Assembly: GCA_963802765.1 (NCBI GenBank)
Contig: CAWDJZ010000006.1
Location: 310,001 to 374,000 of the forward strand
Direction of reading: 5' to 3'
Source: Gaiellasilicea sp963802765
GTDB taxonomy: Bacteria > Actinomycetota > Thermoleophilia > Gaiellales > Gaiellaceae
DNA length: 64,000 nt
How positions within the stretch are numbered: the stretch's first letter is position 1; each line of letters begins with the position of its first letter. Shown piece after piece: positions 50,000-58,459 of the stretch. Made by a program: the position numbers and the translations under genes. The notes below the pieces were generated by a model that was given only the letters and a program-made list of their open reading frames with translations, ran no database searches and was not told the DNA's origin.

Positions 50000-50498
50000 C
50001 TAACCACCCGAGCAGACGCCGTGGGCGAAGAAGACCTTGGCCGGGAGACCCTCTTCGTCGAACGTGAGATGGAACGAGACCTGGCGGCGAAGGACGCGGC
50101 CGTCCGCGAGCGCGAACGGTCCCGCGATCACGCCGGTGACGGCGCTCTTGAAGCTGGGCGGCGCCTGGTCGCTGATATGCGCCTCGTACGTCCATGTGCC
50201 GACGAAGTCGCCCGGCTGCGGGTCGGATGGATCCGGGTTCGTCGCCTCGTAGAGGTCGACACTGCCACGAAGGTCGACCCGGACATGCGCGCCGCCGCTC
50301 GGCGGCACGACGACGCTCACCGTTCCCGACTCGGTGCCCATTCCCAGTCACGTTGATGCCGAGACACGGATCGGGTCCGAAGAAGCTGGTGGGCTGGTCG
50401 GTAAAGGTCTCTTCGATGTGGACGGCGCCGTCGGCTGCGAACGCCGGCAGCGCTGCCGCGGCGAACACGCACGCGACGATAAGGATGAGCTTTCGCAT
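50000..50498 (-). CDS. Secreted hypothetical protein, frameshifted
   Basis: About 165 residues after correction. Signal peptide RKLILIVACVFAAAALPAFA with cleavage after AFA, then VHIEETFTDQPTSFFGPDPC. The frame breaks after CLGINVTGN and resumes as GTESGTVSVVVPPSGGAHVR, through QVSFHLTFDEEGLPAKVFFA, to the end CSGG. Deleting one base at 50337-50339 joins them. Beta-rich exported domain with two Cys; function unknown. Confidence 0.7.
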
Positions 50499-50527
50499 CT
50501 GAAGCCTCCCGGTTCGATTGTGTAGCG

Positions 50528-52180
50528 ATGATCCGGCGGCGCGCTACCGATCCGCTATCGAGCGGTTACGGTCCGGACGTGCTCGAGTTCCGTCTCCTGG
50601 GGCCGCTCGAGGTCGTGGGCGGAGACGGCACGCTGCAGCTCGGTGGGCCGAAGCAGCGCGCGACCCTCGCCATCCTCCTGCTCGGGGCGAACCGTGTCGT
50701 CCCGGTCGAGCGGCTCGCCGACGACCTCTATCGCGGCGCCGCCCCCGTCACTGCCGTCACGCAGGTGCAGCGCCAGGTCTCCGAGCTGCGCCGGATCCTC
50801 GCTGCGCCGGTGATCGAGACGCGTGCGCCCGGATACATCCTGCGCCTCGCCCCCGACCAGCTCGACCTGCACCGCTTCGAGCGGCTGACGGAGCGAGCGG
50901 CCCAGGCGGGTGGCGAAGGGGACGCGCAGCAGGCCGCGGAGCTCCTGCGGGAGGCGCTCGGTCTCTGGCGCGGTGGAGCGCTTGCCGATCTCGCGGACGA
51001 GCCGTTCGCGCGAGCCGCGATCGAGCGGCTCGAGGAGATCCGGCTCGCGGCGACCGAGCGGCGAATCGACGCCGACCTCGCGCTGGGCCGTCATGCAGAG
51101 CTCGTCGGCGAGCTGCAGGAGCTCGTCGCCGCCCATCCCTTCGGCGAGCGGTTCAGGGAGCAGCTGATGCTCGCGCTCTACCGGTCGGGCCGGCAGGCCG
51201 AGGCGCTGACCGTCTACCGGTCGACACGGGAGGCGCTCGTCGAGGAGTTCGGGATCGAGCCGACGCCTGCGCTGCGGCTGCTCGAGAGGGCGATCCTGAC
51301 GCAGGACCGCTCCCTCGAGCTCGCGGAGCCGGACCGGGATTTTCCGGCCCGGTCGCGACCCGTGCTCATGCTGCCCTCGGTGGACCGAGAGGTCGACGAT
51401 CTGCTCTCGCTCGTGGCACCGCTGGCCAGAGCGGACGCGCGCGAGCTGATCGTCGCGCACCTGCTCGCCGACGGCGACGAGGTCGGGCCTGCGGCGGCGG
51501 CCTTGAATGCGCGGCGCGAGTCGCACGAGCTCGTGATGCGGACGGCAGCATTCACGACGGACGCCTGGGCAGAGGACGCCGCCCGGCTCGCCGCGATCTC
51601 CGATGTCGCTCTCGTCCTACTCGACGCGCTCCCGGGCGTCGCCGCGCCTGCGCTGCCTGACGACGTTGCGGAGCTGCTCGAGCGCTCGCCGGCCGACGTC
51701 GCCCTGTTCTCCGGTCCCGCGCCCGACTGGACGCGCGGTCAGGGCGTCTTCGTCCCGTTCGGCGGCGGTGCGCACGACTGGGCCGCGCTCGAGTTGGCCG
51801 CCTGGCTCGCCGTTGCCGGCTCGCTGCCGCTCCGGCTCGTCGGGACCAAGGCTGATGCGCGCCTCGGCAGGCGCGACGCGAGCCGCCTCCTCGCCGACGC
51901 GGCGCTCGCGGTGCAGCGCGTCGTCGGCGTCTCCTCCGAACCGCTCCTGGTCGATCCGACCGACGCTGCGCTGGCCGCCGCCGTCGAACCGGCGACCATT
52001 GTCGTGCTGGGCGTCTCACCGCGGTGGCGGATCGACGGGATCGGAGCGATCAGGCGGGCTCTCGTTCGGCGTGCCCGCGCCTCCACGCTGCTCGTGCACG
52101 GCGGGCCGCGCCCGGGAGGTCTGGCGCCCCGCGGGAGCGGCACGCGCTTCACGTGGTCGATCCAGCTCCCCCAGGCGTGA
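50528..52180 (+). CDS. BTAD transcriptional activator with USP-like C-terminal region
   Basis: 550 residues. Residues 18-105 are an OmpR-type winged helix (LEFRLLGPLEVVGGDGTLQL, VSELRRIL), 110-255 a bacterial transcriptional activation (BTAD) domain with TPR-like helices (LALYRSGRQAEALTVYRSTR, EEFGIEPTPALRLLERAIL), as in SARP/AfsR regulators. The last 280 residues alternate alpha and beta (SDVALVLLDALPG, GVFVPFGGGAHDWAALELAA) like one or two universal-stress-protein folds. ATG 50528 or GTG 50579 may be the start. Convergent with a Ser/Thr kinase that could phosphorylate it, as AfsK does AfsR; that link is inferred. Confidence 0.85.
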   Translation: MIRRRATDPLSSGYGPDVLEFRLLGPLEVVGGDGTLQLGGPKQRATLAILLLGANRVVPVERLADDLYRGAAPVTAVTQVQRQVSELRRILAAPVIETRAPGYILRLAPDQLDLHRFERLTERAAQAGGEGDAQQAAELLREALGLWRGGALADLADEPFARAAIERLEEIRLAATERRIDADLALGRHAELVGELQELVAAHPFGERFREQLMLALYRSGRQAEALTVYRSTREALVEEFGIEPTPALRLLERAILTQDRSLELAEPDRDFPARSRPVLMLPSVDREVDDLLSLVAPLARADARELIVAHLLADGDEVGPAAAALNARRESHELVMRTAAFTTDAWAEDAARLAAISDVALVLLDALPGVAAPALPDDVAELLERSPADVALFSGPAPDWTRGQGVFVPFGGGAHDWAALELAAWLAVAGSLPLRLVGTKADARLGRRDASRLLADAALAVQRVVGVSSEPLLVDPTDAALAAAVEPATIVVLGVSPRWRIDGIGAIRRALVRRARASTLLVHGGPRPGGLAPRGSGTRFTWSIQLPQA

Positions 52181-52187
52181 TCGAGCT

Positions 52188-53659
52188 TCAGGAGCAGACG
52201 CTCTCGCTCAGCGCGATGAAGCCCGCGAACGGCAGCGTGCCGTTCTGCACGTCCACGCCGCGACCGTCGTCCTTCGGCCCGTTGCCGTCGTACAGCGCCA
52301 CGGCGGTGACGTGCTTCGAGGGGTTCGGCGGGCGACCATTGAAGGCGAACAGCAGGTTCTCGCCGACGGTGTAGGCGTAGACCTCCCCTTCGATCGTGTT
52401 CCAAGGCGACGGCTTCAGTGCGCTGCCGTAGGCCGACTCGAGCTCCTCGTGGCTCGAGCAGGGGCCGACGCCGGCCGCCGTCCGGTGCTCCGGGTTCCAG
52501 GTCGTGACGATGATGCTGCGCCGCGTGTCCGGGTCGAAGTAGATCGCCTGCTTGCGGTGCACGAAAATGAGTGCGGGGAAGTTGGGCTGGGTGATGAGGT
52601 CCGAACGCCAGCCTGACCCGTACAGGTTCTTGTACGCGTCCTCCGTTTGCCCGAGCTTCCCCCCGCGATCGCGGTCTGCGAGATGCTGACCCGAGGCGGC
52701 GGGCCGCCGTCGCGAGACGCGAGCAGGCTGCCGACGGCCGTCGCGGCGGCGACGAGCAGGGCGGCGCCGGCAAGTACGTAGCGACGCCGCCGTGAGCGCC
52801 TGCGGCGTGCCGGTGCCTCGCCGCGAAGCGCCGCGCGCGCAGCTGCGACGAGGTCCCCACAGGTCGCGTAGCGATCCTCCGGCGACTTCGCCAATGCGTT
52901 AGCGAAGACGTCGTCGAACGCCGACGGCAGTTCGGGCCTGAAGTCCGAGAGCCGCGGCGGCGGCTCGTTCAGATGCGCGAAGACGACCGACAGCTCACTC
53001 TCGCGCTCGAAGGGCCTCGCGCCGGCGACACACTCGAAGAGCACGCAGCCGAGGGAATAGACATCCGCACGCCGGTCGATCCGACCACCCGCGATCTGCT
53101 CGGGCGAGACGTAGTCGATCGTTCCGACGAAGCCCCGGTCGCCGGTGAGGCTGCTCACCGACGAGACGTGGCGGGCGAGTCCGAAGTCGCAGACGTACAA
53201 GTGCTCCGCTTCGTCCAGCCGCGTCACGAGCAGGTTGCCGGGCTTCACGTCGCGGTGGACGAGCCCCGCCTCGTGCGCGGCGTCGAGCGCCTGGGCTGCC
53301 TGGCCGACGAGGTCGACGGCACGCGAGGGGTCGAGCGCCCCCTCCTCCCGCAGCACCTCGCGCAGGTCCGAGCCCTCGACGTATTCCATCACCAGGTAGA
53401 GCCGGCCCGCGTCCTCACCGGCAGCGAGCGTCGGAACGACGTGCGGGTGATCGAGACTCGCCGCCAGCTCGGATTCGCGCAGGAAGCGTTGCCGGAAGCG
53501 CTCGTCCTGGGCGACCTCGTCGCTGAGCAGCTTCAGCGCCGCCCGACTACCGTGCCTCGTGTCCTCGGCGAGGAACACCGAGCCCACGGCGCCCTGGCCG
53601 ATAAGCGAAGTGATGCGGAAGCCGGCGACGATGTCGCCGGTACGAGGCGCTGACGGCAT
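52188..53659 (-). CDS. Membrane Ser/Thr protein kinase (PknB type), frameshifted after the TM helix
   Basis: About 490 residues after correction. Kinase domain 10-270: ITSLIGQGAVGSVFLAED, catalytic Lys in AALKLLS, HRDVKPGNLLV, CDFGLARHVSS. A basic linker, one transmembrane helix (YVLAGAALLVAAATAVGSLL) and an extracellular C-terminal domain of about 160 residues follow, the latter in another frame (YKNLYGSGWRSDL, QAIYFDPDTRRSIIVTTWNP, then ALSESVCS). The break is at a run of six C at 52659-52664; one more base would restore AIAGGKLGQTEDAYKNLYG. ATG start. Confidence 0.88.
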
Positions 53660-53711
53660 GAGCCTCCCGGGTGGGATCGTCCGTCCAGTCTCGACCTGTG
53701 CCCGCCGGGCG

Positions 53712-54374
53712 TCAACCCGAGTCTGGCTCGCCGCGGATAAGCGCTGCGGTCAGCTCTCCGGGAGACGCGACCACGGCGTCCGCGAGCGCGACCGCATCCT
53801 CCGCGGGCGGGTAGTGCGCGTTCGGAATCGCGATCACGCGCATCCCGGCTGCGTGCGCGGCGCGGATCCCGTTCGCCGAGTCCTCGATCGCGGCGCACTG
53901 TGCCGGCTCGACTTCGAGGCGCCGTGCGGCCTCGAGGTACACGTCCGGGGCCGGCTTGCCGGCGGCGACCTCCTCCGACGAGACGGTCACGGCGAACAGC
54001 TCCGCGAGCTCGGTCTTCTCGAGCACGACCTCGATCAGGGGCTGATTCGACGACGAGGCGACCGCGAGCGTGAACTCGGGCGCGAGGCGGCGTACGGCCT
54101 CGACTGCGCGGTCGATGAGCGGCAACGACTCGCGATAGCGCGCGAGCATGCGGCGGACGACCTCGTCGTTGATCTCCTCCGGCGACTCCTCGAGCCCGAT
54201 CTCGTCGTGCATGTAGGCAGACCACTCGGGCGAGCTCATTCCCATCATCGCCGCCTGGGCGCCCTCGTGCCAGCGACCGCCGCGCTCCTTCGCGAGCCGT
54301 TCGCGCACGTCGTCCCACACCTGCTCGGAGTCGACGATCACGCCGTCGAGGTCGAAGACGACCGCCTCGATCAT
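53712..54374 (-). CDS. HAD-superfamily phosphatase, beta-phosphoglucomutase-like
   Basis: 220 residues. Motif I VVFDLDGVIVDSEQVWDD with the nucleophile Asp, cap domain (GMSSPEWSAYMHDEIGL), motif II AVASSSN, motif III GKPAPDVYLEAARRL and motif IV AIEDSANGIRAAHAAGMRVI. Subfamily I-A phosphatase or phosphoglucomutase on a small sugar phosphate. ATG start overlaps the flavin reductase stop (ATGA). Confidence 0.92.
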   Translation of the reverse strand: MIEAVVFDLDGVIVDSEQVWDDVRERLAKERGGRWHEGAQAAMMGMSSPEWSAYMHDEIGLEESPEEINDEVVRRMLARYRESLPLIDRAVEAVRRLAPEFTLAVASSSNQPLIEVVLEKTELAELFAVTVSSEEVAAGKPAPDVYLEAARRLEVEPAQCAAIEDSANGIRAAHAAGMRVIAIPNAHYPPAEDAVALADAVVASPGELTAALIRGEPDSG

Positions 54375-54841
54375 GCGGAGCGGTACTCGCCGCCGAGGCG
54401 GAGGAGCGGTTGGCCCTCGGCTCCGACCTGGGCGCGCTCGACCAGGCCGACGAAGAGCGTGTGGTCGCCGGCCGGGTGCTCGGCGGTGAGCTCGCACTCG
54501 AGCCAACCGACGGAACCGGTGAGCAGGGGTCCCCTCGGGCCTTCGACCGCCTCGATTCCGTGCCACATCGCGATCGGCGGCACGCCGCGGGAGAAGTGCT
54601 GCGCGAGCCCCTCCTGGCCGGCGGCGAGCAGCGAGACGGCGAAGCCGCCCGCGGCCCGCAGCAGCTCGTGGAGGGCGGCCTGGTGTGCGATGGAGAGGCC
54701 GACGAGCGGGGGCTCGAGCGCGAGCGAGGAAAGCGAGGCGAGGGTCAGGCCGAGCCGCTCGCCGTCGAGGTCGACCGTGACGACGCTGACCCCGAACGGA
54801 TAGCGGCGCATCACTGTGCGAAGCTCGTCGCCGCCGGCCAC
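54371..54841 (-). CDS. Flavin reductase-like FMN-binding protein
   Basis: 156 residues, split-barrel flavin reductase family. RRYPFGVSVVTVDLDGERLG, LTLASLSSLALEPPLVGLSI (flavin-contacting strand) and DHTLFVGLVERAQ are diagnostic. Supplies reduced flavin to a monooxygenase or acts as an FMN reductase. GTG start; coupled to the downstream HAD gene. Confidence 0.9.
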   Translation of the reverse strand: MAGGDELRTVMRRYPFGVSVVTVDLDGERLGLTLASLSSLALEPPLVGLSIAHQAALHELLRAAGGFAVSLLAAGQEGLAQHFSRGVPPIAMWHGIEAVEGPRGPLLTGSVGWLECELTAEHPAGDHTLFVGLVERAQVGAEGQPLLRLGGEYRSA

Positions 54842-54952
54842 GGCGACGATCCTAGAGGCCGCTGTGGATCCGGCGCGGCCGCCTTGCAGGCCGTGACGAG
54901 CCAGCGGAGTGAGGGCGGACCCGCGCCCGCCCCTCCGGCTTTCCGTGCGCGC

Positions 54953-55372
54953 CTAGGTCGTCGTGGCGACTGGACGTTCGCGCGTGAGCACGACACCCAG
55001 GCCGACCATCGCGACGCCGAGCACGAGATGGAGCCAGTTGTCGGCCGCGTTCGAGGGGATCCAGTCGGCGCCGCCGAGCAGCCCGAGCAGCCACAGCGCG
55101 ATGTAGATCGCACCGCCTCCGACCAGGTAGGTGCGGGCGCCGCTCGCCGTCGCGGCGAGCGCGAGGCCGGCCAGACCGAAGAGCAGGTGCACGATGTTGT
55201 GCAGGACGCTCACCTCGAAGAGGCCGAGGAGCTCCGCGGTCCCGTCGTCGCCGGCGAATTCGAGGCCGTCGTAGAGGTTCGTGGTGAGGCCGGGAATGAA
55301 CCCGGCGATGCCGACCAGCAGGAGGACGATTCCCACGAGGCGGGCGACGTTCTGAACGGGTGTCCGATCCAT
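54953..55372 (-). CDS. DUF4383 membrane protein
   Basis: 139 residues with four hydrophobic helices (LVGIVLLLVGIAGFIPGLT, VSVLHNIVHLLFGLAGLALA, YLVGGGAIYIALWLLGLLGG, LHLVLGVAMVGLGVVLT). The HNIVHLLFGLAGL pattern is typical of DUF4383 proteins of actinobacteria; function unknown. ATG 55372 is chosen over an upstream TTG because GGGAGG lies 6 bases ahead. Confidence 0.88.
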   Translation of the reverse strand: MDRTPVQNVARLVGIVLLLVGIAGFIPGLTTNLYDGLEFAGDDGTAELLGLFEVSVLHNIVHLLFGLAGLALAATASGARTYLVGGGAIYIALWLLGLLGGADWIPSNAADNWLHLVLGVAMVGLGVVLTRERPVATTT

Positions 55373-55457
55373 GACCAACCTCCCGGATCAATTGGCCGCG
55401 CAGAGTTCCGCGCGGCGGGCACGTTTCCTCCTGCTTCGCCCTACCGCGCGGGACGGA

Positions 55458-56456
55458 TCATTCCCAGTCGGAGGGTAGCTCCGCGCGCAGCGCGGTGCCG
55501 CGACCGGGGGCACTCGAGAGGGCGAGCATGCCGCCGAGGGCGGCGACGCGGTCCGAGAGGCCGCGCAGCCCCGAGCCCGTGGGATCGGCTCCGCCGATGC
55601 CGTCGTCGACGATCTCCACGACAACCGTCTCCGCCTCGAGGCAGACACGCACCGTCACGAGCGAAGCGCCGCTGTGCTTTCCGGCGTTCGCGAGAGCCTC
55701 GGCCACGACGTAGTAGGCGGCAGCTTCGACCTGCGCCGGGAGGCGCTGGACCGGGGTGTCGACAATCTCGACGGGGAGCAGCGTGCGTTCCGCGAGCGCC
55801 TGGAGCGCCGGGCCGAGGCCGTGCTCCGTGAGGAGGCGGGGATGCAGTCCGCGCACCAGCTCGCGGATCTCTTCGAGGGCGAGCGTCAGCTCCGTGTGCG
55901 CCGATTCGACCAGCTCGGGGACCTCATGCGGGTCGGTCTCGAGCCGGCGGCGAACGAGGTGGAGATGGAGCGCGACCGACACGAGACGCTGCTGCGCGCC
56001 GTCGTGCAGGTTGCGCTCGACGCGTCGGCGCTCGGCATCGCCCGCCGCGACAATGCGCGCGCGAGAGTCCGTCAATTCGCGCATTGCCTGACGGAGGTCG
56101 GTCATGTCGCGAACGACGGCGAGCACCTCCTCCGGGCCGGCGGGCGCCACCCGCACCTCGAAGTCGCGTTCGTCTCCGAGGTGGGTCCGCAGGCGGTACT
56201 CGACCGTGGCGAGACTGCCCGACTCGAGCGCGGCGGCCACGCAGCTCATCAGCCGCTCGGCGATCTCCGGCGGCAGCAGCGTGCGCACGTTCGAGCCGAC
56301 GACTGTGTCGGGCGGGTTCGCCAACTTCGAGACGTCACCTGTCGCCTCGAGGTACGTGCCGTCGGCCCGCAGCCGCAGCAGCAGATCAGGTAGAGCGTCG
56401 AGCAGCGCGCGATGACGCGCCTCGACAGGCGAGGAGACCCCGTTCATAGGCGTCAC
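55458..56456 (-). CDS. PAS-containing NarL-type histidine kinase (soluble)
   Basis: 332 residues, no membrane segment. PAS domain 15-125 (LLDALPDLLLRLRADGTYLE), HisKA_3 with phospho-His in VERNLHDGAQQRLVSVAL (about residue 151), and HATPase (EALANAGKHSGASLV, IVDDGIGGADPTGSGLRGLS). No receptor domain for a ligand beyond PAS. GTG start. No response regulator is adjacent. Divergent from the phosphotransferase gene by 41 bases. Confidence 0.92.
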   Translation of the reverse strand: MTPMNGVSSPVEARHRALLDALPDLLLRLRADGTYLEATGDVSKLANPPDTVVGSNVRTLLPPEIAERLMSCVAAALESGSLATVEYRLRTHLGDERDFEVRVAPAGPEEVLAVVRDMTDLRQAMRELTDSRARIVAAGDAERRRVERNLHDGAQQRLVSVALHLHLVRRRLETDPHEVPELVESAHTELTLALEEIRELVRGLHPRLLTEHGLGPALQALAERTLLPVEIVDTPVQRLPAQVEAAAYYVVAEALANAGKHSGASLVTVRVCLEAETVVVEIVDDGIGGADPTGSGLRGLSDRVAALGGMLALSSAPGRGTALRAELPSDWE

Positions 56457-56497
56457 ATGGTAGTGATGACGGCCGTCGCCGCTAGTCTCGCCGCCAG

Positions 56498-57382
56498 GTG
56501 GCCGAGTGGAGCGCGGAGATCGAGGTTGATGCCGCGCTCGCGCGGCGGCTGCTCGCCGGGCAGTTTCCGGAGCTGGAGCTTGAATCGTTCGAGCTCATCG
56601 GCGAGGGCTGGGACAACATCGTCTGGCGCGTGGACCGCGAATGGGTCTTCCGCTTCCCGCGGCGCGAGGTCGCGCTCCCGGGCGTCGAGCGCGAGTTGGC
56701 GGTCCTGCCGCAGCTCGCTCCGCAGCTGCCGTTCCCCGTGCCCGAGCCGGTGTTCGTCGGGCGGCCGTCGGAGGAGTACCCGTGGCCGTTCTTCGGAGCA
56801 CGGTTCCTCGCGGGCCGCGAGGTCGCCGACGCGGGCCTGGACGAGGCCGGCCGGGCCCGGTTGGCCCGGCCGCTGGCGGACTTCCTGCGCGTCCTTCACG
56901 GGCTGGAGTCGGAGGTGGTGCTGCCCGAGGACCCGCTCGGAAGAAGCGACATGTCGTTCCGGACGCAGCGCGCGAATGAGGCTCTCATCGAGGTAGACCG
57001 CCGAAGCCTTTGGCGGGTGCCTGCGGCGGTCGGAGGGATTCTCGAGGCGGCGAGCGACCTCCCCGTGCCCGAGGCGACGGCGATCGTTCACGGCGACCTC
57101 CACCTGCGTCATGTACTCGTCGGCGAGCGCGGCGAGCTCTCGGCCGTGATCGACTGGGGCGACGTTTGCCTCGCAGATCCCTGCGTCGACCTCGTCCTCT
57201 ACTGGTGCCTGCTCCCACCCGCGGCCCGGGACGAGTTTCTTGACGCCTACGGCCCTGTCGAGGAGGAGCAGTTGCTCCGCGCCCGCGTGCTCGCACTGTT
57301 CCTCTGCTCGGTGCTCGCCTACTCGGGCGAGGACGCCGATGTTGCCGAGGCGATCGCCGGGCTCGAGCGCACGGTACGTTGA
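56498..57382 (+). CDS. Aminoglycoside phosphotransferase-family kinase
   Basis: 294 residues, APH/choline kinase fold. ELIGEGWDNIVWRVDREWVF (nucleotide loop), FRFPRRE with the ATP Lys replaced by Arg, catalytic loop AIVHGDLHLRHVLVGE (HGDxHxxH) and metal-binding VIDWGDVCLADPCVDL. May phosphorylate a small molecule; resistance cannot be assumed. GTG start. Its stop overlaps the first possible start of the next gene. Confidence 0.88.
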   Translation: MAEWSAEIEVDAALARRLLAGQFPELELESFELIGEGWDNIVWRVDREWVFRFPRREVALPGVERELAVLPQLAPQLPFPVPEPVFVGRPSEEYPWPFFGARFLAGREVADAGLDEAGRARLARPLADFLRVLHGLESEVVLPEDPLGRSDMSFRTQRANEALIEVDRRSLWRVPAAVGGILEAASDLPVPEATAIVHGDLHLRHVLVGERGELSAVIDWGDVCLADPCVDLVLYWCLLPPAARDEFLDAYGPVEEEQLLRARVLALFLCSVLAYSGEDADVAEAIAGLERTVR

Positions 57383-57387
57383 GGAGC

Positions 57388-58407
57388 ATGGCTCCGCCGC
57401 GGAAGAGATCGCTGCAGGAGGTGCTGCGGGAGCGGCGGGCCGGGACGCCTCTGCTCAAGGTTCATCAGCTGCACGAGCGCGAGGCGGCACGGCAGCGAGA
57501 GGAGCTGACACTCCGCGCCCGGGAGCTCGTCGAGCGCCGGCGCAGCCGGCGAACACCAGTCGACGTCGACGGGAAGCTCACTCCCGAGCTCTACCGCGCC
57601 GTCTTTGCCACCGACCGCGGGGCGTACTACGGCAGTAGGCACTGGGTGCGCCGGACGCGCGCGCAGCGCGAGCGGACCCCGTTCTGCGAAGCGACTCGCT
57701 GCGGCCGGACCGACGGCCTGTGCGCCTATGCGCTCGACCGGGAAGCGCTCGGGCAGGAGCTTCCCGAGCGCAACCTCGCGACGCTCTGCGACTCGTGCCT
57801 CCGGCGCGCCGTGAAGCTGGAGCAGGAGCGCGGACGACCGGTGAGGCGGGACGAGCTCCGCGAGCTCGATCCGGAGCGGCCGCTCTTCACCCGGGCCGAG
57901 ATAGCCGCCCTGCGGGCGAAGCTCAGCCGCCCGCGCGGGGGAGGCGGCGGCCGTTTCCGGCCGCCGCTCCCTACACCTACGCGCAGGCGGAGACCGCCTC
58001 TTCGAAGTCCAGATGGTCGAACTGCGCCGGCGTGTTGCCTTGCCGTTGTGCAGCGTGCCGCCCGCGAGCAGACCCGGGCCCATGAACAGCGTGTTCTCGT
58101 CCCGGGACGCGACCTGTGCCCTCAGGTTGTCGAAAGCTGCCGCGCAGAGATCCTCTTCGCCCGAGGCCTCGATCTCGTCGATGATCTGCATCCAGTCGCC
58201 AGCCGTCATCCATGCCTGCGAATTCGCGGCCTGAGCGAACGCGCTGTCGCTCCAGCCGGACTTCGAGCAGAAGTGCGCAAACGCCGGCGAGGCGGCGAGT
58301 GCGAGCACGGCCACAGCAGCCGCCAGGACCGCGCCAAGGCGGCGAGTAGTCCCCTTCACGTTGTTACCCCTCCCCCGATCGAATTGACGAAACGCGTCTG
58401 GTTCTAG
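57388..58407 (+). CDS. Zn-finger/HNH-like protein of unknown function, true 3' end unclear
   Basis: The first 185 residues look like a real protein: basic, coiled-coil-prone N-terminus (LQEVLRERRAGTP), then RGAYYGSRHWVRRTRAQRER, TPFCEATRCGRTDGLCAYAL and ERNLATLCDSCLRRAVKLEQ, resembling an HNH-type zinc ribbon but without the usual His pair. Coding character fades after AEIAALRAKL near 57927, just before a strong hairpin. The frame nevertheless stays open to 58407, antisense to a secreted-protein gene; the last 150 residues are doubtful. ATG at 57388 with a GAGGAG site. Confidence 0.55.
   Translation: MAPPRKRSLQEVLRERRAGTPLLKVHQLHEREAARQREELTLRARELVERRRSRRTPVDVDGKLTPELYRAVFATDRGAYYGSRHWVRRTRAQRERTPFCEATRCGRTDGLCAYALDREALGQELPERNLATLCDSCLRRAVKLEQERGRPVRRDELRELDPERPLFTRAEIAALRAKLSRPRGGGGGRFRPPLPTPTRRRRPPLRSPDGRTAPACCLAVVQRAAREQTRAHEQRVLVPGRDLCPQVVESCRAEILFARGLDLVDDLHPVASRHPCLRIRGLSERAVAPAGLRAEVRKRRRGGECEHGHSSRQDRAKAASSPLHVVTPPPIELTKRVWF
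57940..57970. terminator. Strong GC hairpin between convergent genes
   Basis: CGGCGGCCG (57945-57953) pairs with CGGCCGCCG (57958-57966) around TTTC, extended by GGAG/CTCC with one bulged G. It lies between the end of coding character of the Zn-finger-like gene and the stop of the opposite gene. Confidence 0.6.
57977..58359 (-). CDS. Secreted hypothetical protein, frameshifted near the C-terminus
   Basis: About 127 residues after correction. Signal peptide VLAAAVAVLALAASPAFA, then FCSKSGWSDSAFAQAANSQA, GDWMQIIDEIEASGEEDLCA and RDENTLFMGPGLLAGGTLHN. The frame breaks after GTLHNGK; the adjoining frame finishes as NTPAQFDHLDFEEAVSACA. One extra base at about 58038 would restore it. GTG start with GGGAGGGG ribosome site. 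Small exported Cys-containing protein; no family recognised. Confidence 0.72.
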
Positions 58408-58459
58408 CACCGCGAAGGGCGGGCGTCTACGACACTTTCGGGCGGGTCGGCCAGCTCTG

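Noticed and set aside
56498..57382. Antibiotic resistance gene (aminoglycoside phosphotransferase)
   Set aside because: Only the general APH/choline kinase fold is visible. Such proteins have many substrates, and there is no resistance context.
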